Assembly: GCF_902806685.2 (NCBI RefSeq)
Contig: NC_048547.1
Coordinates: 12,721,196 to 12,785,195, forward strand
DNA length: 64,000 nucleotides
DNA from: Maniola hyperantus
Lineage: Eukaryota > Arthropoda > Insecta > Lepidoptera > Nymphalidae
Reading direction: 5' to 3'
Shown: positions 39,317 through 49,006 of the stretch, one piece after another
Numbering within the stretch: the stretch's first letter is position 1
Layout of the letters: each line of letters starts with the position of its first letter
Position numbers and translations under genes: made by a program
Notes under the pieces: generated by a model
What the model saw: only the letters and a program-made list of their open reading frames with translations
The model's database searches: none
What the model was told of the DNA's origin: nothing

Positions 39317-39532
39317 TAGCGTATAATATCTGTGGCAGAGTAAACTAGAGTGAGTAAAATCTCGGTTTTACCCTGAATCGACGATATGTCAAATACTAAT
39401 ATTTGGTTGCTATGGTGACGTAAAATGAAAAATAAATAGGGTTACTTTAGGGCTGCCTGCATCAAATGTACCTACTAACATTTGACGCCTGCCAGCAAAG
39501 CTATCTGCAGTGTCTATCACTTGTCAACAGCA

Positions 39533-39709
39533 GGGTGATTCTCTATCTCAGTGTCTAACACTGAACGATAGCCACAGAGCTCATTTTTTAATCCGTTGAA
39601 GGTTTTCTACGAAAATATATTTTACTACCACCCAGTCAAGCAGCAATGTAGAACCACCCAACCTCGGAGGCTATCATTCTGTGTTAGACACTGAGTTAGC
39701 GAATCACCT
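39533..39709. mobile_element. Family I MITE, two-ended copy
   Basis: GGTGATTCTCTATCTCAGTG and its mirror CACTGAGTTAGCGAATCACC; inner TCTAACACTGAACGATAGCC / GGCTATCATTCTGTGTTAGA. AGCAG lies immediately outside on both sides, one base off on the right. Confidence 0.75.
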
Positions 39710-40145
39710 AGCAGGTCTGATAGCAGCCAAGCGCTAGTCTATAAATTTAAAAAGTTTTTTTAAAGTGTGGGTTATCTTTGAAACCTGATGTATGAGGTCT
39801 ACTTCTCCACGATCCAACTCAATGATTAAAGACAACAAATCAGTGTTGCCAACACAATAGAAGCCAACGCGGCGCGGCCCTCGGAAATTCAATATGGAAG
39901 TTTGTTCGGAACGAAATTATACAGCCAAAGGGACTAAGTTTCTCTGTCGTAATGTTTATTTTGTCCGGCTTTTTCTTGGTCTTTATTGAAGTAAAAGAAG
40001 AATAATAATTTTTAAATTGAACCATTAAAAGTTACAAGGGTCCTTTTTGAAATTACGTGCTCACTAAAAGCCCAAAGTGTTTGTATTGTTACCAAACTCT
40101 TGCACAGTTTAACCACTGAAACACACACACACACACACAACTGAG
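39710..40145. other. Spacer with (CA)n
   Basis: Mostly unassigned. GCAGCCAAGCGCTAGTCTAT at 39725-39744 is a SINE-type 3' phrase also seen at 61032. A CA run lies at 40120-40138. Confidence 0.35.
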
Positions 40146-40147
40146 TA

Positions 40148-40330
40148 CAGTACACGGCCGAAGGTAATGTACATCGACTTTTAGAAAGAGATAGCAGATT
40201 CGTAGAATGCTGTCTCTGTCGTTGAGACCGACAAAACGCCATATAAGTATGAGTGACAGAGACAATGCTCTACAAAGCCGAAGTGTCATTCTAAAGGCCG
40301 ATGTACATTAATTATTTCGGCCGCGTACTG
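40148..40330. mobile_element. Tc1/mariner-type MITE, TA duplication
   Basis: CAGTACACGGCCGAAGG at the left against TTTCGGCCGCGTACTG at the right, inner AATGTACATCGACTTTTAG / CTAAAGGCCGATGTACATT. TA at 40146-40147 and 40331-40332. 183 bp, no transposase. Confidence 0.75.
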
Positions 40331-40376
40331 TAGATGACATTTTATACATAGGTATTTTTACCATCCTTGGTGTCGG

Positions 40377-40650
40377 CTATTAAGCCTAGTGATTAAGATT
40401 TCGGCCTCTTATTTGGGGGTTCAGGGGTTTAATCCAAAAACATATCTCTAACTTTTCAGATTTATTTTGCTGCTTTAACGGTGATGGAAATTACCTATAG
40501 TAAGGAAATCTACACGCCTGATAATTCTCTATAATGTTCTCAAAGGTGTGTGAAGTCTGTCAATCTGCACTTGGCTAGCGGGGCGATAACTTAAACCCTT
40601 CTCATTCTAAGAAGAGACGTGCGCTCTGTAGTGAACCGGCGGAGATGTAC
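40377..40650 (+). repeat. SINE C, old full copy
   Basis: AAGCCTAGTGATTAAGATTTC, CTCTAACTTTTCAG, CTGCTTTAACGGTGATGG, TCTCAAAGGTGTGTGAAGTC, GTAGTGAACCGGCGG; heavily substituted, no tail. Confidence 0.75.
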
Positions 40651-40677
40651 ATACCTATCCTACAATATATCCTCGTA

Positions 40678-40772
40678 GCAATAGTTTTAAGTTAGCGTAA
40701 AGAATATCACCACTATATCATCATCTTACAAGTGCAACAACCGACTATCAAAAAACTGTAATTTATTAGATA
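40678..40772 (+). repeat. LINE 3' end (family L3)
   Basis: AGTTTTAAGTTAGCGTAAAG, ATATCACCACTATATC, CTTACAAGTGCAACAACCG. Same order as at 47748, without the (TTTGAC)n tail. Confidence 0.5.
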
Positions 40773-40776
40773 CCTA

Positions 40777-40987
40777 CTAGCTGACCCGGCGAACTTCGTA
40801 CCGCCTAACAGTCGATTCTTTATTTTTTTATTTTTTTTAATACTTACAATTTTTTTAAATTTTCTCTCCGTAACAACAATCCTCGTACTTCACGCAATAT
40901 TATAAAAAAAGAATGAGCAAAATCGGTTCAGCTGTTCTCGAGATTTGCGATCAGCAACACATTCAGCGATTCATTTTTATATATAGA
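40777..40987 (-). mobile_element. Helitron, family P, intact ends
   Basis: CTAGCTGACCCGGCGAAC, TTCGTACCGCCTAACAG, CTCTCCGTAACAACAATCC, AAATCGGTTCAGCTG, TTTTTATATATAGA. On the minus strand TC...CTAG with the tip GTTCGCCGGGTCAG. Confidence 0.85.
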
Positions 40988-41434
40988 GCAGATGTACACT
41001 ATACTATGCACACGCTATATTATATACCTAGAATAATAAAGGGGGATTCCAACATCAATGATTATATATTATACTACTCATATTTTATTTAAGAAGATTT
41101 TTGACGTGAATTAGATAATACAAAGAACCTCATTTAACATGGCTGTTATAGAAAAAGAAAACCCGAGCTAAAGCAAATCTTTATCCCGGATAAAAGAACA
41201 TTTTAAATCCCAACAAATCCTCCACCGCTGCATATGAGGTCGAATATAAAAGAAAATTTAGGAAAAGTTCTAAAAGAAAAGAAGAACAAACTTTTAAGTA
41301 TCTGTGAAGTAAATCCCCGCCACTAAGCCTTAGCTAAAGTGAAATATAAAATTTTCATCGCTCGCCTTAGATGTGAAAGTTTCTTAATAATGAATAATTA
41401 ATGATAAATATCAAAGACTGGTTGTATACGCGTC
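40988..41434. other. No recognised feature
   Basis: A/T-rich DNA with AAAAGAAAGAAGAAC-like purine runs near 41270. Confidence 0.3.
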
Positions 41435-41500
41435 CTATCTTAGGTCACATCATCACTTTCCATCAGGTGTGATTGTGGTCAAGCGTGTGCCTATAATTAA
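41435..41500 (+). repeat. SINE-type 3' end
   Basis: CTATCTTAGGTCACATCATC, CATCAGGTGTGATTGTGGTC, AAGCGTGTGCCTATAATT, A-rich. Similar phrases occur at 50610-50660 and 61000-61060. Confidence 0.5.
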
Positions 41501-41506
41501 ATAAAT

Positions 41507-41940
41507 AAAAAACCGGCCAAGTGCGAGTCAGGCTCGCGCAATGAGGGTTCCGTACTACAGTCGTATTTGTTCGACGTTTTGCAGGATAATTCAAAAACTA
41601 TGATACATAAAAATAAATAAAAATCTGTTTTAGAATGCACAGGTAAAGACCTTTCATATGATACCCCATTTGATATAGTTATCTTACTAAGAAAATTTAA
41701 AATACTAATTATTAGTTCATGACCACAATTTAATTTTTTTGTGTGATGTAACCACAAATTCACGGTTTTCAGATTTTTCCCCAAATGTCAGCTATAAGAT
41801 CTACCTACCTGCCAAATTTCATAATTCTAGGTCAACGGGAAGTACCCTGTATGTTTCTTGTCAGACAGACAGACAGACAGACAACAAAGTGATCCTATAA
41901 GAGTTCCGTTTTTCCTTTTGAGGTACGGAACCCTAAAAAA
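41507..41940 (+). repeat. Family A repeat, full length
   Basis: 434 bp, AAACCGGCCAAGTGCGAG to GGTACGGAACCCTAAAAAA, all landmarks. The 95-codon antisense frame is the longest example of the recurrent family A frame. Confidence 0.9.
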
Positions 41941-42288
41941 GTTAGCGTCTCTTCCTCATTACCATGCCAAATCAGTTTCGATAGAGTTTATTAGTCAATA
42001 CCTGCCAACGAATACCTACTGTAGTTTTTAATTAAAATCCAGCGAAGCAACACAGTGTTTTCGTAAAGCAAAAAATAAAGAGACTACATTCAAACAAGCA
42101 TCACCCCGAACAGTGGCAACGTAAACAAAAGGATGAATAATGAAGAGATTACCTTGGCTCCATTTTTCCCATTCAACCGATGCCGAGTAACGCATACTGT
42201 GGAAGAAAAGCGGTCGCGACCTTTATATAGGGGCACGGGTAACACTGCTCGACATCCAATGACATCAATTAAATGACAGGCGTCCACA
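41941..42288. other. Unassigned stretch
   Basis: No repeats. A TTTATATAGGGGCACGGG sequence at 42221-42238 is TATA-like but has no initiator or ORF behind it. Confidence 0.3.
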
Positions 42289-42945
42289 TTTTTAGGGTTC
42301 CGTATCTCAAAAGGAAAGAAGTAAATAAACAAATAAATAAAAATACTTTTTACTTAAGTAAACTTTCACAAGTACTTTTGAATCGACGGATGCATGTACC
42401 ACTGGTTCGGAATGCCTTTTCTACCGAAAAGAACCAGCAAGAAACTCGGCGGTTGCTCTTTTCAAATATTTGATATTATACAATATTATGCCATGTATAA
42501 AAAAAAGTATTTGCAGTCCTGTGCGTTGCTGGAACAAACTGCAGAAGGAACTGTTACTGTTATAACATGTAATGTGTGGCACAATTTAAGAAATAAACGT
42601 TTTTCTTTCGTTCTTTTTTCCTTCTGTCTGTCTGTCTGTCGTGTCTGTTAAGAAAACCTTTGACCTAGATTATGGACATATCCATGAATTTGATAGGTAG
42701 GTCTTATATCACAAGTCAAGGAAAAAATCCGAAAACCGTGAATTATGCGGTTATATCACAAAAAATATTAAAGTGTACAACATTTTAATTATTTTTTCAT
42801 GAACGAAAAAATACAACATAGTTTACTAAATTACATATGAATGGCGCTGTCGGTCACTAACTTGCACTGGTCTACAATAAAAGTGTTAGGTATATCTTGT
42901 ACGAAGGTACGGAACTCTTCGTGTGCATGTCAGACTCGCACACTA
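42289..42945 (-). repeat. Family A repeat split by a LINE end
   Basis: TTTTTAGGGTTCCGTATCTC at the left, then after the insertion CTTCTGTCTGTCTGTCTG, AAACCTTTGACCTAGATT, and TGCATGTCAGACTCGCAC at the right. Diverged. Confidence 0.7.
42318..42620. mobile_element. LINE 3' end (family L2) inserted in family A
   Basis: (AAATA)n start, ACTTTCACAAGTACTTTTG, CATGTACCACTGGTTCGG, AGAACCAGCAAGAAACTCGG, then GCAGTCCTGTGCGTTGC and AAGAAATAAACG. The fullest of three copies. Confidence 0.65.
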
Positions 42946-42974
42946 GTTATATTACAGTTGTTTGCATCACAAAA

Positions 42975-43352
42975 AGTTTCTTAACTCTGAGTGCCTCGCG
43001 GCAAAAGCCTTCTCCAGTGCTTCCGGTCCTGTACCACCCTTCTCCAGAATGGACCAGCTGTTAGTTTCAGCTCATCCTCTCAACGTCTTTGCTGCCGACC
43101 TTTGGTTCTTTTCCCGTCTCGTGGGTACCACTGGGTCACTAGGGTACTCCACTTTACATGGGTGTCTCGGAGCATATGACCTGCTGGTCAATCCTGGTTA
43201 GTATTATCTGTGACCATGGTTCTTTCTCTAATGTCCTCGTTTCTGATTCTGTCTTTTCTCTTCACTCCCAACATACTGCGCTCCATTGCTCTCTGACATC
43301 TTTCAAAACTGTCCCTATGGGCCATGTTTAATGCCCAGGTTTTGCCTATACC
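42975..43352 (-). pseudogene. Non-LTR reverse transcriptase C-terminal region (broken)
   Basis: Minus strand reads ALNMAHRDSFERCQRAM, ERSMLGVKRKDRIRNED, IREKTMVTD-like text, then after a frameshift AGHMLRDTHVKWSTLV, TQWYPRDGKRTKGRQQR, a stop, EDELKLTAGPFWRRVV, QDRKHWRRLL. This is the post-RT region of an RTE-like LINE (RAMERxMLGV...RIRNE; GRxxxRWEDxLKxxAG). At least one frameshift and one stop codon. The plus-strand frames here are shadows. Confidence 0.75.
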
Positions 43353-43366
43353 AATAACCTATTACC

Positions 43367-43511
43367 CAGTGGCGTGCAGGTCATAAAGGCATAAATGCAC
43401 TGCTTACCCCAGTTGTATAGCTTAATGCATATTTTTCATTATGACCTGCCAGTAAACAGGTTCCTACCTAACTAATGCCTACCCTGGCTTCGAACCCTGT
43501 GCACGCCACTG
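43367..43511. mobile_element. hAT-type MITE (family D), second copy
   Basis: CAGTGGCGTGCAGGTC to CTGTGCACGCCACTG. TATTACC stands directly before it (43360-43366) and again at 43515-43521 after a few extra bases, a slightly disturbed target duplication. Confidence 0.8.
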
Positions 43512-43624
43512 CAGTATTACCAAAGGTTAACTGGAAGATAATCTCTCAGACCACTACGCTAAAGACGTAATTGAAAGCTGGCACCACTAAGTTTACTTCG
43601 CGCAATAATTGCAGACGTTGCGTA

Positions 43625-43695
43625 TACCTACAATACCTACAATACCTACAATACCTACAATACCTACAATACCTACAATACCTACAATACCTACA
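43625..43695. repeat. 9-bp minisatellite (TACCTACAA)n
   Basis: About seven and a half perfect copies of TACCTACAA in a row. Confidence 0.95.
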
Positions 43696-43884
43696 TATAC
43701 GTATTATCGATTGAATATTAGTGTTCCTAATTAAATAAATAAAAATAACATTTTTTCCTATTCAAAATATTTTTGCGTCGTTGTATACACGTAAGAGCAG
43801 TGAAATTGTTTTCCATTAATTGATTCGTATGTAGGTTAAGTTGAATAAACGGGAAAAAGCTCCTATTTCTAGAGCTTTTGCAGG

Positions 43885-43944
43885 GGTCCGTAATAAAACA
43901 AGAAACTCTTATAGTTTTGTGCCGTCTGTTTGTCCATCTATTTG
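43885..43944 (+). repeat. Family Y-like scrap
   Basis: GGGTCCGTAATAAAACAAG, AAACTCTTATAGTTTTG, GCCGTCTGTTTGTCC; passes without a break into family A. Confidence 0.45.
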
Positions 43945-44480
43945 TTAGACTCGCGCACTGAAGAATCCGTACTACAGTCGTATTTTTACGACATTTTGCA
44001 CGAGAATTCAAAACTGTGATGCATAAAAATAAATAAAAATCTTTTTTAGAATGCACAAGTGAAGCCCTTTTAATTATGGTACCCCACTTGATATAGCTAT
44101 CTTACTTCGAAAATTGAAAACACCTAATTATTATTTCATGACCACAATTTTTTTTTTGTGTGATGTACCCACAAATATACAGTTTTCAGATTTTTCCCCT
44201 AATGTCTGCTATAAGACCTACCTACTTGCCAAATTTCATGATTGAAGGTCAACAGGAAGTACCCTTTAGGTTTCTTGACAGACCGACAGACAGACGGACA
44301 ACAAAGTGATCGTATAAGGTTTCCGTTTTCCTTTTTTTTTTTAATTTATTCATTAACACGCAAGATAACAATTTATATCTTGCCAAACTGTACATCAGTT
44401 TGTTGGCGAGATTACCTATTATAAATTAACTTCACTGTATTCAGTTGGCGAAGGAATCCTAAGGTACGGAACCCTAAAAA
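43945..44480 (+). repeat. Family A repeat split by a LINE end
   Basis: AGACTCGCGCACTGAAG to TTCCGTTTTCC, then after 44332-44455 CTAAGGTACGGAACCCTAAAAA. CCTT/CCTA border the insertion. Confidence 0.8.
44332..44455 (-). mobile_element. Retroposed LINE 3' end
   Basis: T-run then AATTTATTCATTAACACGC, AAGATAACAATTTATATC, CATCAGTTTGTTGGCG. A T-run on the left means the poly-A tail lies on the minus strand. Confidence 0.55.
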
Positions 44481-44823
44481 CAAACGAACACACTTTCGCA
44501 TATATAATACTTACAAGAAGTGATTTTGTAAGTTTAAGGTACATTTCGCTGGATATTATTTCTTTACTGCAGTAAGAAATATCATCCGATTTTAGCCGTA
44601 TTCCTGGAGACTCGCTAATATCCAGCAATACAGCGAAATTAAAATTCCATTTAGCTATATCTCATGTTCACATAAATACGGATAGGTATTGTACAATATT
44701 TATTGGCGGCATGTTTACGAGTTATATTTGTTTTATGAGGCAATACTGAATATTTGTAATGCGTTATATTTATGTAGTAATATTTTTATTATTGACAAAT
44801 ATTTGGAGTAACTAGCTCCGGGG

Positions 44824-44969
44824 CAGTGGCGTGCACAGAGTTTGGTGCCAGGGTAGGCATTAGTTAGGTGAAAACCTGTTTTACTGGTTGGTCATAATGA
44901 AAATATGCATTGAGCCATTACAACTGGGGTAAGCACTGCATTTATGCCTTTATGACCTGCACGCCACTG
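44824..44969. mobile_element. hAT-type MITE (family D), exact 8-bp TSD
   Basis: CAGTGGCGTGCACAG to GACCTGCACGCCACTG, 146 bp, opposite orientation to the other two. CTCCGGGG at 44816-44823 and 44970-44977 is an exact direct duplication. Confidence 0.9.
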
Positions 44970-45010
44970 CTCCGGGGCCACGTAAGATTCGAATAAGTTT
45001 GTTATGTATC

Positions 45011-45117
45011 ATCATCATTATCTTCGCTGTTTAACTATTAGTCTACCACGCTGGCCAAGTGCGGATTGGCAGACTTCACACACCTTTGAGAACATTATTC
45101 TAGAAACTCACATAATG
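45011..45117 (-). repeat. SINE C fragment
   Basis: ATCATCATTATCTTCG, AGTCTACCACGCTGGCC, GTGCGGATTGGCAGACTTC, CACACCTTTGAGAAC. Confidence 0.75.
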
Positions 45118-45441
45118 CAACTGCATACCGTAATGAAATTAGTGACCTCTGCGTTGTGATAACGCAAAGACAAACTGAAATTTTTTATAATAATAGTTCC
45201 TCGAGTTTAGATCCTACATCGGTTTTATCAATTTAAAATGTTAATTCAGGCTTGGAAATAGGCGAGAACCGACAAATCCTTTAAGACGGGACGCGGCGCA
45301 AACTGACTAACAAGATGGCCAAATTTGCTTTTCAAAGAGATCAGATTAAAGTCTTTTAGTGAAACTCCTAGGAACACTTGTTTAATGTATTCAATAATTC
45401 TATAGAAACATTTCAAGATATTTTGATTAAATACAGGTACT
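45118..45441. other. No recognised feature
   Basis: A small G/C-rich patch near 45285-45300 (AAGACGGGACGCGGCGC) is the only irregularity. Confidence 0.3.
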
Positions 45442-45790
45442 TCTAAATATATGAAAAGAAAAGGTGACTTTTTAATTTATTTATACAGAAGGGGAAATTT
45501 TCATGGACACCCAAAGGGTAGTGCCAGAATCTTACCGTCTAAAACCTCTTCTGTCTCCCTGTTGGCCGTGTGCCTTTCAGCCAGCCAAGGAAAATGTGAC
45601 TTACTGACTGACTGATCTATCAATGCACAGCTCAAACTACTGGACGGATCGGGCTGAAAGGCATGCAGATAGCTATTATGACGTAGACATCCGTTAAGAA
45701 AGGATTTTTGAAAATTCAACCCCTAAAGTGGTAAATTAGGTGGTTGAAATTTGAGTAGTCCACGTGGATGAAGTCACGGGCATAAGCTAG
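45442..45790 (+). mobile_element. Helitron, family B, interrupted
   Basis: TCTAAATATATGAAAAG to GTCACGGGCATAAGCTAG followed by T. GTGACTT occurs on both sides of an inserted piece at about 45471-45590 (T-rich start, TTTATTTATACAGAAGG, GGCCGTGTGCCTTTCAGCC), which reads as a minus-strand LINE 3' end. Confidence 0.8.
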
Positions 45791-46057
45791 TTAATTTATA
45801 AATGTGTCGGCTCTTCTAATCATAAACAGTTAACAGAATCGATGATTGGACAATATGATTATTTTTAAAAATAGCGTGCAACATTTTAAAAGTAATATTT
45901 TTACAATTAATATAGTTTACCAAGACATGAAAGTTCATTAAGTATAGTGTTGAAAAAAAATCATATAAATTAAATAAGCAAAAAGAAATAAGTAATATAA
46001 TGTCACATGACTATAGGACATTAAATATTTAAGAAATTAATTATCTTTTGCTCTAAC

Positions 46058-46300
46058 CGCAAAGGAAAACCAACAAACCTGTATGCCTGAAAGTTCTCAA
46101 AGGTATAATATGAAGTCTGTCGTTCAACACCGGGCCAGTGTGGTGGACTATAACCTATGCTATTCTCATTCAGAGAAGCAAGCAAGTGTTTAATTGTTTA
46201 AAACCCCATAACTCCGATAAGTTAGAGTTGCAAGTTGTGCCCGGGATCAAACTCCAGAATCCCCTAAGAGGAGACCGAAATTCACCTTACTAACTAACAT
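46058..46300. repeat. Rearranged SINE C pieces, opposite orientations
   Basis: 46058-46195 reads plus (TGCCTGAAAGTTCTCAAAGG, TGAAGTCTGTCG, GTGTGGTGGACTATAACC); 46196-46300 reads minus (AACTCCGATAAGTTAGAG, GTGCCCGGGATCAAAC). The junction is a partial inversion of an old SINE. Confidence 0.55.
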
Positions 46301-46416
46301 AATATTCATAATAGGCACCTACACCACATAAAGTGTAAAACATTAATTCAGTTTTAATTGTTGTAACTTAAAGCTTAAGTTTAGTAAAGGGTAAAATAAT
46401 TACTTACCGTAGATTT

Positions 46417-46717
46417 CATCATCATCATGATCAACCCATCACCGGCTCACTACAGAGCGCGGGTCTCCTCTCAGAGTGAGAAGGGTTTTGGCCATAGTCT
46501 ACGACGCTGGCCATGTGCAGATTGGTAGACTTCACACACCTTTGAGAACATTATGGAGAACTCTCAGGCATGCAGGTTTCCTCACGATGTTTTCCTTCAC
46601 CGTTAAAGCAAATGATATTTAATTAATTAAAACGCACATAACTCCGAAAAGTTAGGGGATCGAACCCCCGACCTCCGATTAGAAGGCGGACGTCCTAATC
46701 ACTAGGCTATCACAGCT
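46417..46717 (-). repeat. SINE C, full length, 7-bp TSD
   Basis: CATCATCATCATGATCAACC to GAAGGCGGACGTCC, TATCACAGC. TAGATTT flanks it at 46410-46416 and 46718-46724. Slight deletion in the B-box region. Confidence 0.85.
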
Positions 46718-46764
46718 TAGATTTACTACGTAAATAAAACAAATTATTACAGCGTATTATTGTA

Positions 46765-47062
46765 ATCCATTGTGACCAAGCCATCGCTGGCCCACTACTG
46801 ATCACAGGTATTCTCTCAGACTAAGCCCAGAGTCTGCCACGCTGGCCAAGTTTGGATTGGTAGACTTTACAGATCTTTAAGAATATAATGGAGAACTCTT
46901 AAGCATGCAGGTTTCCTCACGATGTTTTCCTTTACCGTTAAAACAAGTGATATTTAACAGCATAAAACGCACAACTCCGAAGGTTAGAAGTGCTTGCCCA
47001 GAATCGAACCTCCATCCTCCCAAATAGGGGGCCGACGTCTTAACTACTAGGCTATCACGTCT
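46765..47062 (-). repeat. SINE C, diverged full copy
   Basis: TGACCAAGCCATCGCTGGC, GTCTGCCACGCTGGCC, TCCTCACGATGTTTTCC, GCCGACGTCTTAACTACTAG, GCTATCACGTC. Arranged in tandem after the younger copy. Confidence 0.8.
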
Positions 47063-47390
47063 TTTTAGTTTATTTTAATTAAGAAAATAATATTATATTA
47101 CAATAATCATTTTATACTCTATACAAATTTGGGTTTTAGAACTCAAATAAAGAGTAGTCTGGTTCTGGCTTTTAGAATATTAATTACTAAGTTTCGTACT
47201 ATGTACTATTCAAATTAATGTGTTAATTCAGAATTTGGTTGGTAACTCCTTTGTGGGTGACTAAGCGGAAAATTACTAACAAGATGACCGCTGTAAGCTG
47301 TCCAAAGCGGTAAGGCCTTAATAATTTCAGCATAACGCCAAGTATTTGCCAATTTCATGCAGGCCAGTAATTGTGGCTCTTTTAAGAAAA

Positions 47391-47460
47391 AAACCAGTCC
47401 AACCAAAAAAAAATTGCAAGTCGTACTCGCACATGAAGGATTCCGTACCGTCTTACTGTA
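47391..47460 (+). repeat. Family A 5' scrap
   Basis: AAAACCAGTCCAACC, GCAAGTCGTACTCGCAC, ATGAAGGATTCCGTACC. Confidence 0.5.
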
Positions 47461-47489
47461 ACACTTTTGAATTTTTTCAACTTTTCATA

Positions 47490-47592
47490 GCTGGAAAAAG
47501 AGGGATGGGAAGAAGTCATGGCTAAGTAACATCAGGGAGTGGACTGGCATAATAACAGTTGGAGAACTGTTCCGCCTGGCCATGGACAAGGA
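47490..47592 (+). pseudogene. LINE reverse transcriptase C-terminus, third type
   Basis: After a frameshift in GGGATGGGAAGAA the frame reads KSWLSNIREWTGII, TVGELFRLAMDKE and a stop. The GR-SWLxNIRxWTG pattern is the tail of another non-LTR family. Only about 30 residues remain. Confidence 0.6.
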
Positions 47593-47747
47593 GTAAGTAG
47601 TTTAAACAACTGACTGCTGACCTTCAGTAATAGAGAGGCACTAGAAGAAGATGAAAAAGAACTTTTCATGGCAGATATTTTGAATTTTTTAGTATATTAT
47701 GTTACTTCTCAGACCTGGGCGCGTTTGGAACCCTCGTAGCTTTAGTT

Positions 47748-47876
47748 TTAAGTTTGCGTAATAATTATCACCACTATATCTTACAAATCTAACACCATAC
47801 CAGACCATCAATAAGAGTTATTTATTACCAATTTTGAATAAATCATTTGACTTTGACTTTGACTTTGACTTCTTAA
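47748..47876 (+). repeat. LINE 3' end (family L3) with (TTTGAC)n tail
   Basis: AGTTTTAAGTTTGCGTAATA, ATTATCACCACTATATC, CCAGACCATCAATAAGAG, TTGAATAAATCA, then TTTGAC repeats at 47850-47876. Confidence 0.65.
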
Positions 47877-48891
47877 GTCAAGTGTAAGAGCTTTGTATAT
47901 ATTCGTCTTCATTGGGCACCCTATCTCGGTCTAATTTCATCAAAACCAATTTAATTGCTAAGCCATGAAAAGATAATTAATAGATATAGACTTACACACA
48001 CAACGTAATTGTAACTGACGGAAAACTCATCTCATCTATATTTATAATAAATGAATATTTTTACATAAAAAGTAAATATGTAGCAGTGTAGCTACATAAA
48101 AGATAATTATTACATGAATATTCTAATAACGTAGCAACTTCCTAGCTGCTACGAAAATGTCTACGATTAAATTTATTTCATCAAAGTAGATGATATCTGT
48201 TTCCGGGATATAGATAATCTCGTTGAATTCATTAATTTGTTGATGTCTACCCTTTTGATTAAATTCGCAAACCCTCGCGCTTGTTTCAACATAAATAATT
48301 CTATATTAAAACAGACCGTTATTCGTTGTAGCAAGAAAACCCGTTGTGTAGAGCAAACCGTGAATTTTAACAAAACAACAAATGTATTTTTTAATAATTA
48401 TGTTTTTAAAGAAAACCGCTTCAAAATATTTCACGGAAATCTTCAACTAATTGAAAACAAATAATATTATGGAGTAAAAAGAATTATTATTCTAAGCTCT
48501 AACTCAACTAACAACTATATTTATATAACGTTTTACTAAAAAAAAATATTATATAGTAAAAATGTATTTTTATTATAATTTACATGGAAATATTTATTGC
48601 AGGAGAACAGGGATACAAGATTTAGAATATATTTTACAAAGGGCGCAAAATATGTCATTATAGTACAAAATGCCATTGCAAATATTAATTTTTTTAAAAA
48701 GACGCAACAACAATTTCTAATAAACCTACGTTGTATAAGAAAGTCCTTGAAAGCCGTTATATAAAACAAAGATTTACCAAATCCCAACTACCAAATAAAA
48801 CAACAAATCATCGGAAAAGAAATACAAAACAAAAGAAAAAGATATTAGCATGGAATTCTCACGTTTTGTATTCCGTGTAGAGTTCACCAAG
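47877..48891. other. Very A/T-rich, repeat-poor stretch
   Basis: 1 kb without a recognised repeat. Overlapping frames on both strands (48237-48464 plus, 48173-48373 and 48536-48787 minus) have no motifs and are explained by composition. Confidence 0.4.
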
Positions 48892-49006
48892 TCAGTACAT
48901 AAATCACGATTCTCTCACGACACGTTCACTCGCGATTTCCGATCACACTGAAGGACTGCACGAGAGACACAACCGCTCGCCACGACGGTCGGGCGACGAA
49001 TGACAG
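48892..49006 (+). other. Candidate non-coding first exon with start codon and splice donor
   Basis: Begins with an arthropod-type initiator TCAGT (48892-48896), runs through a G/C-rich, repeat-free segment (CGCTCGCCACGACGGTCG), contains ATG at 49000-49002 and ends at a strong donor GACAG|GTAAGG (intron from 49007). The layout suits a 5' exon of a gene reading to the right. No TATA box and no following exon could be identified. Confidence 0.3.

Noticed and set aside
41497..41784. 95-codon minus-strand frame as a gene
   Set aside because: It lies in family A and recurs with small changes in the other copies; no start context or introns.
42221..42260. TATA-box promoter
   Set aside because: TTTATATAG occurs, but there is no initiator at the right distance, no leader and no ORF.
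42962..43201. Plus-strand 79- and 62-codon frames
   Set aside because: Shadows of the minus-strand LINE reverse transcriptase C-terminus.
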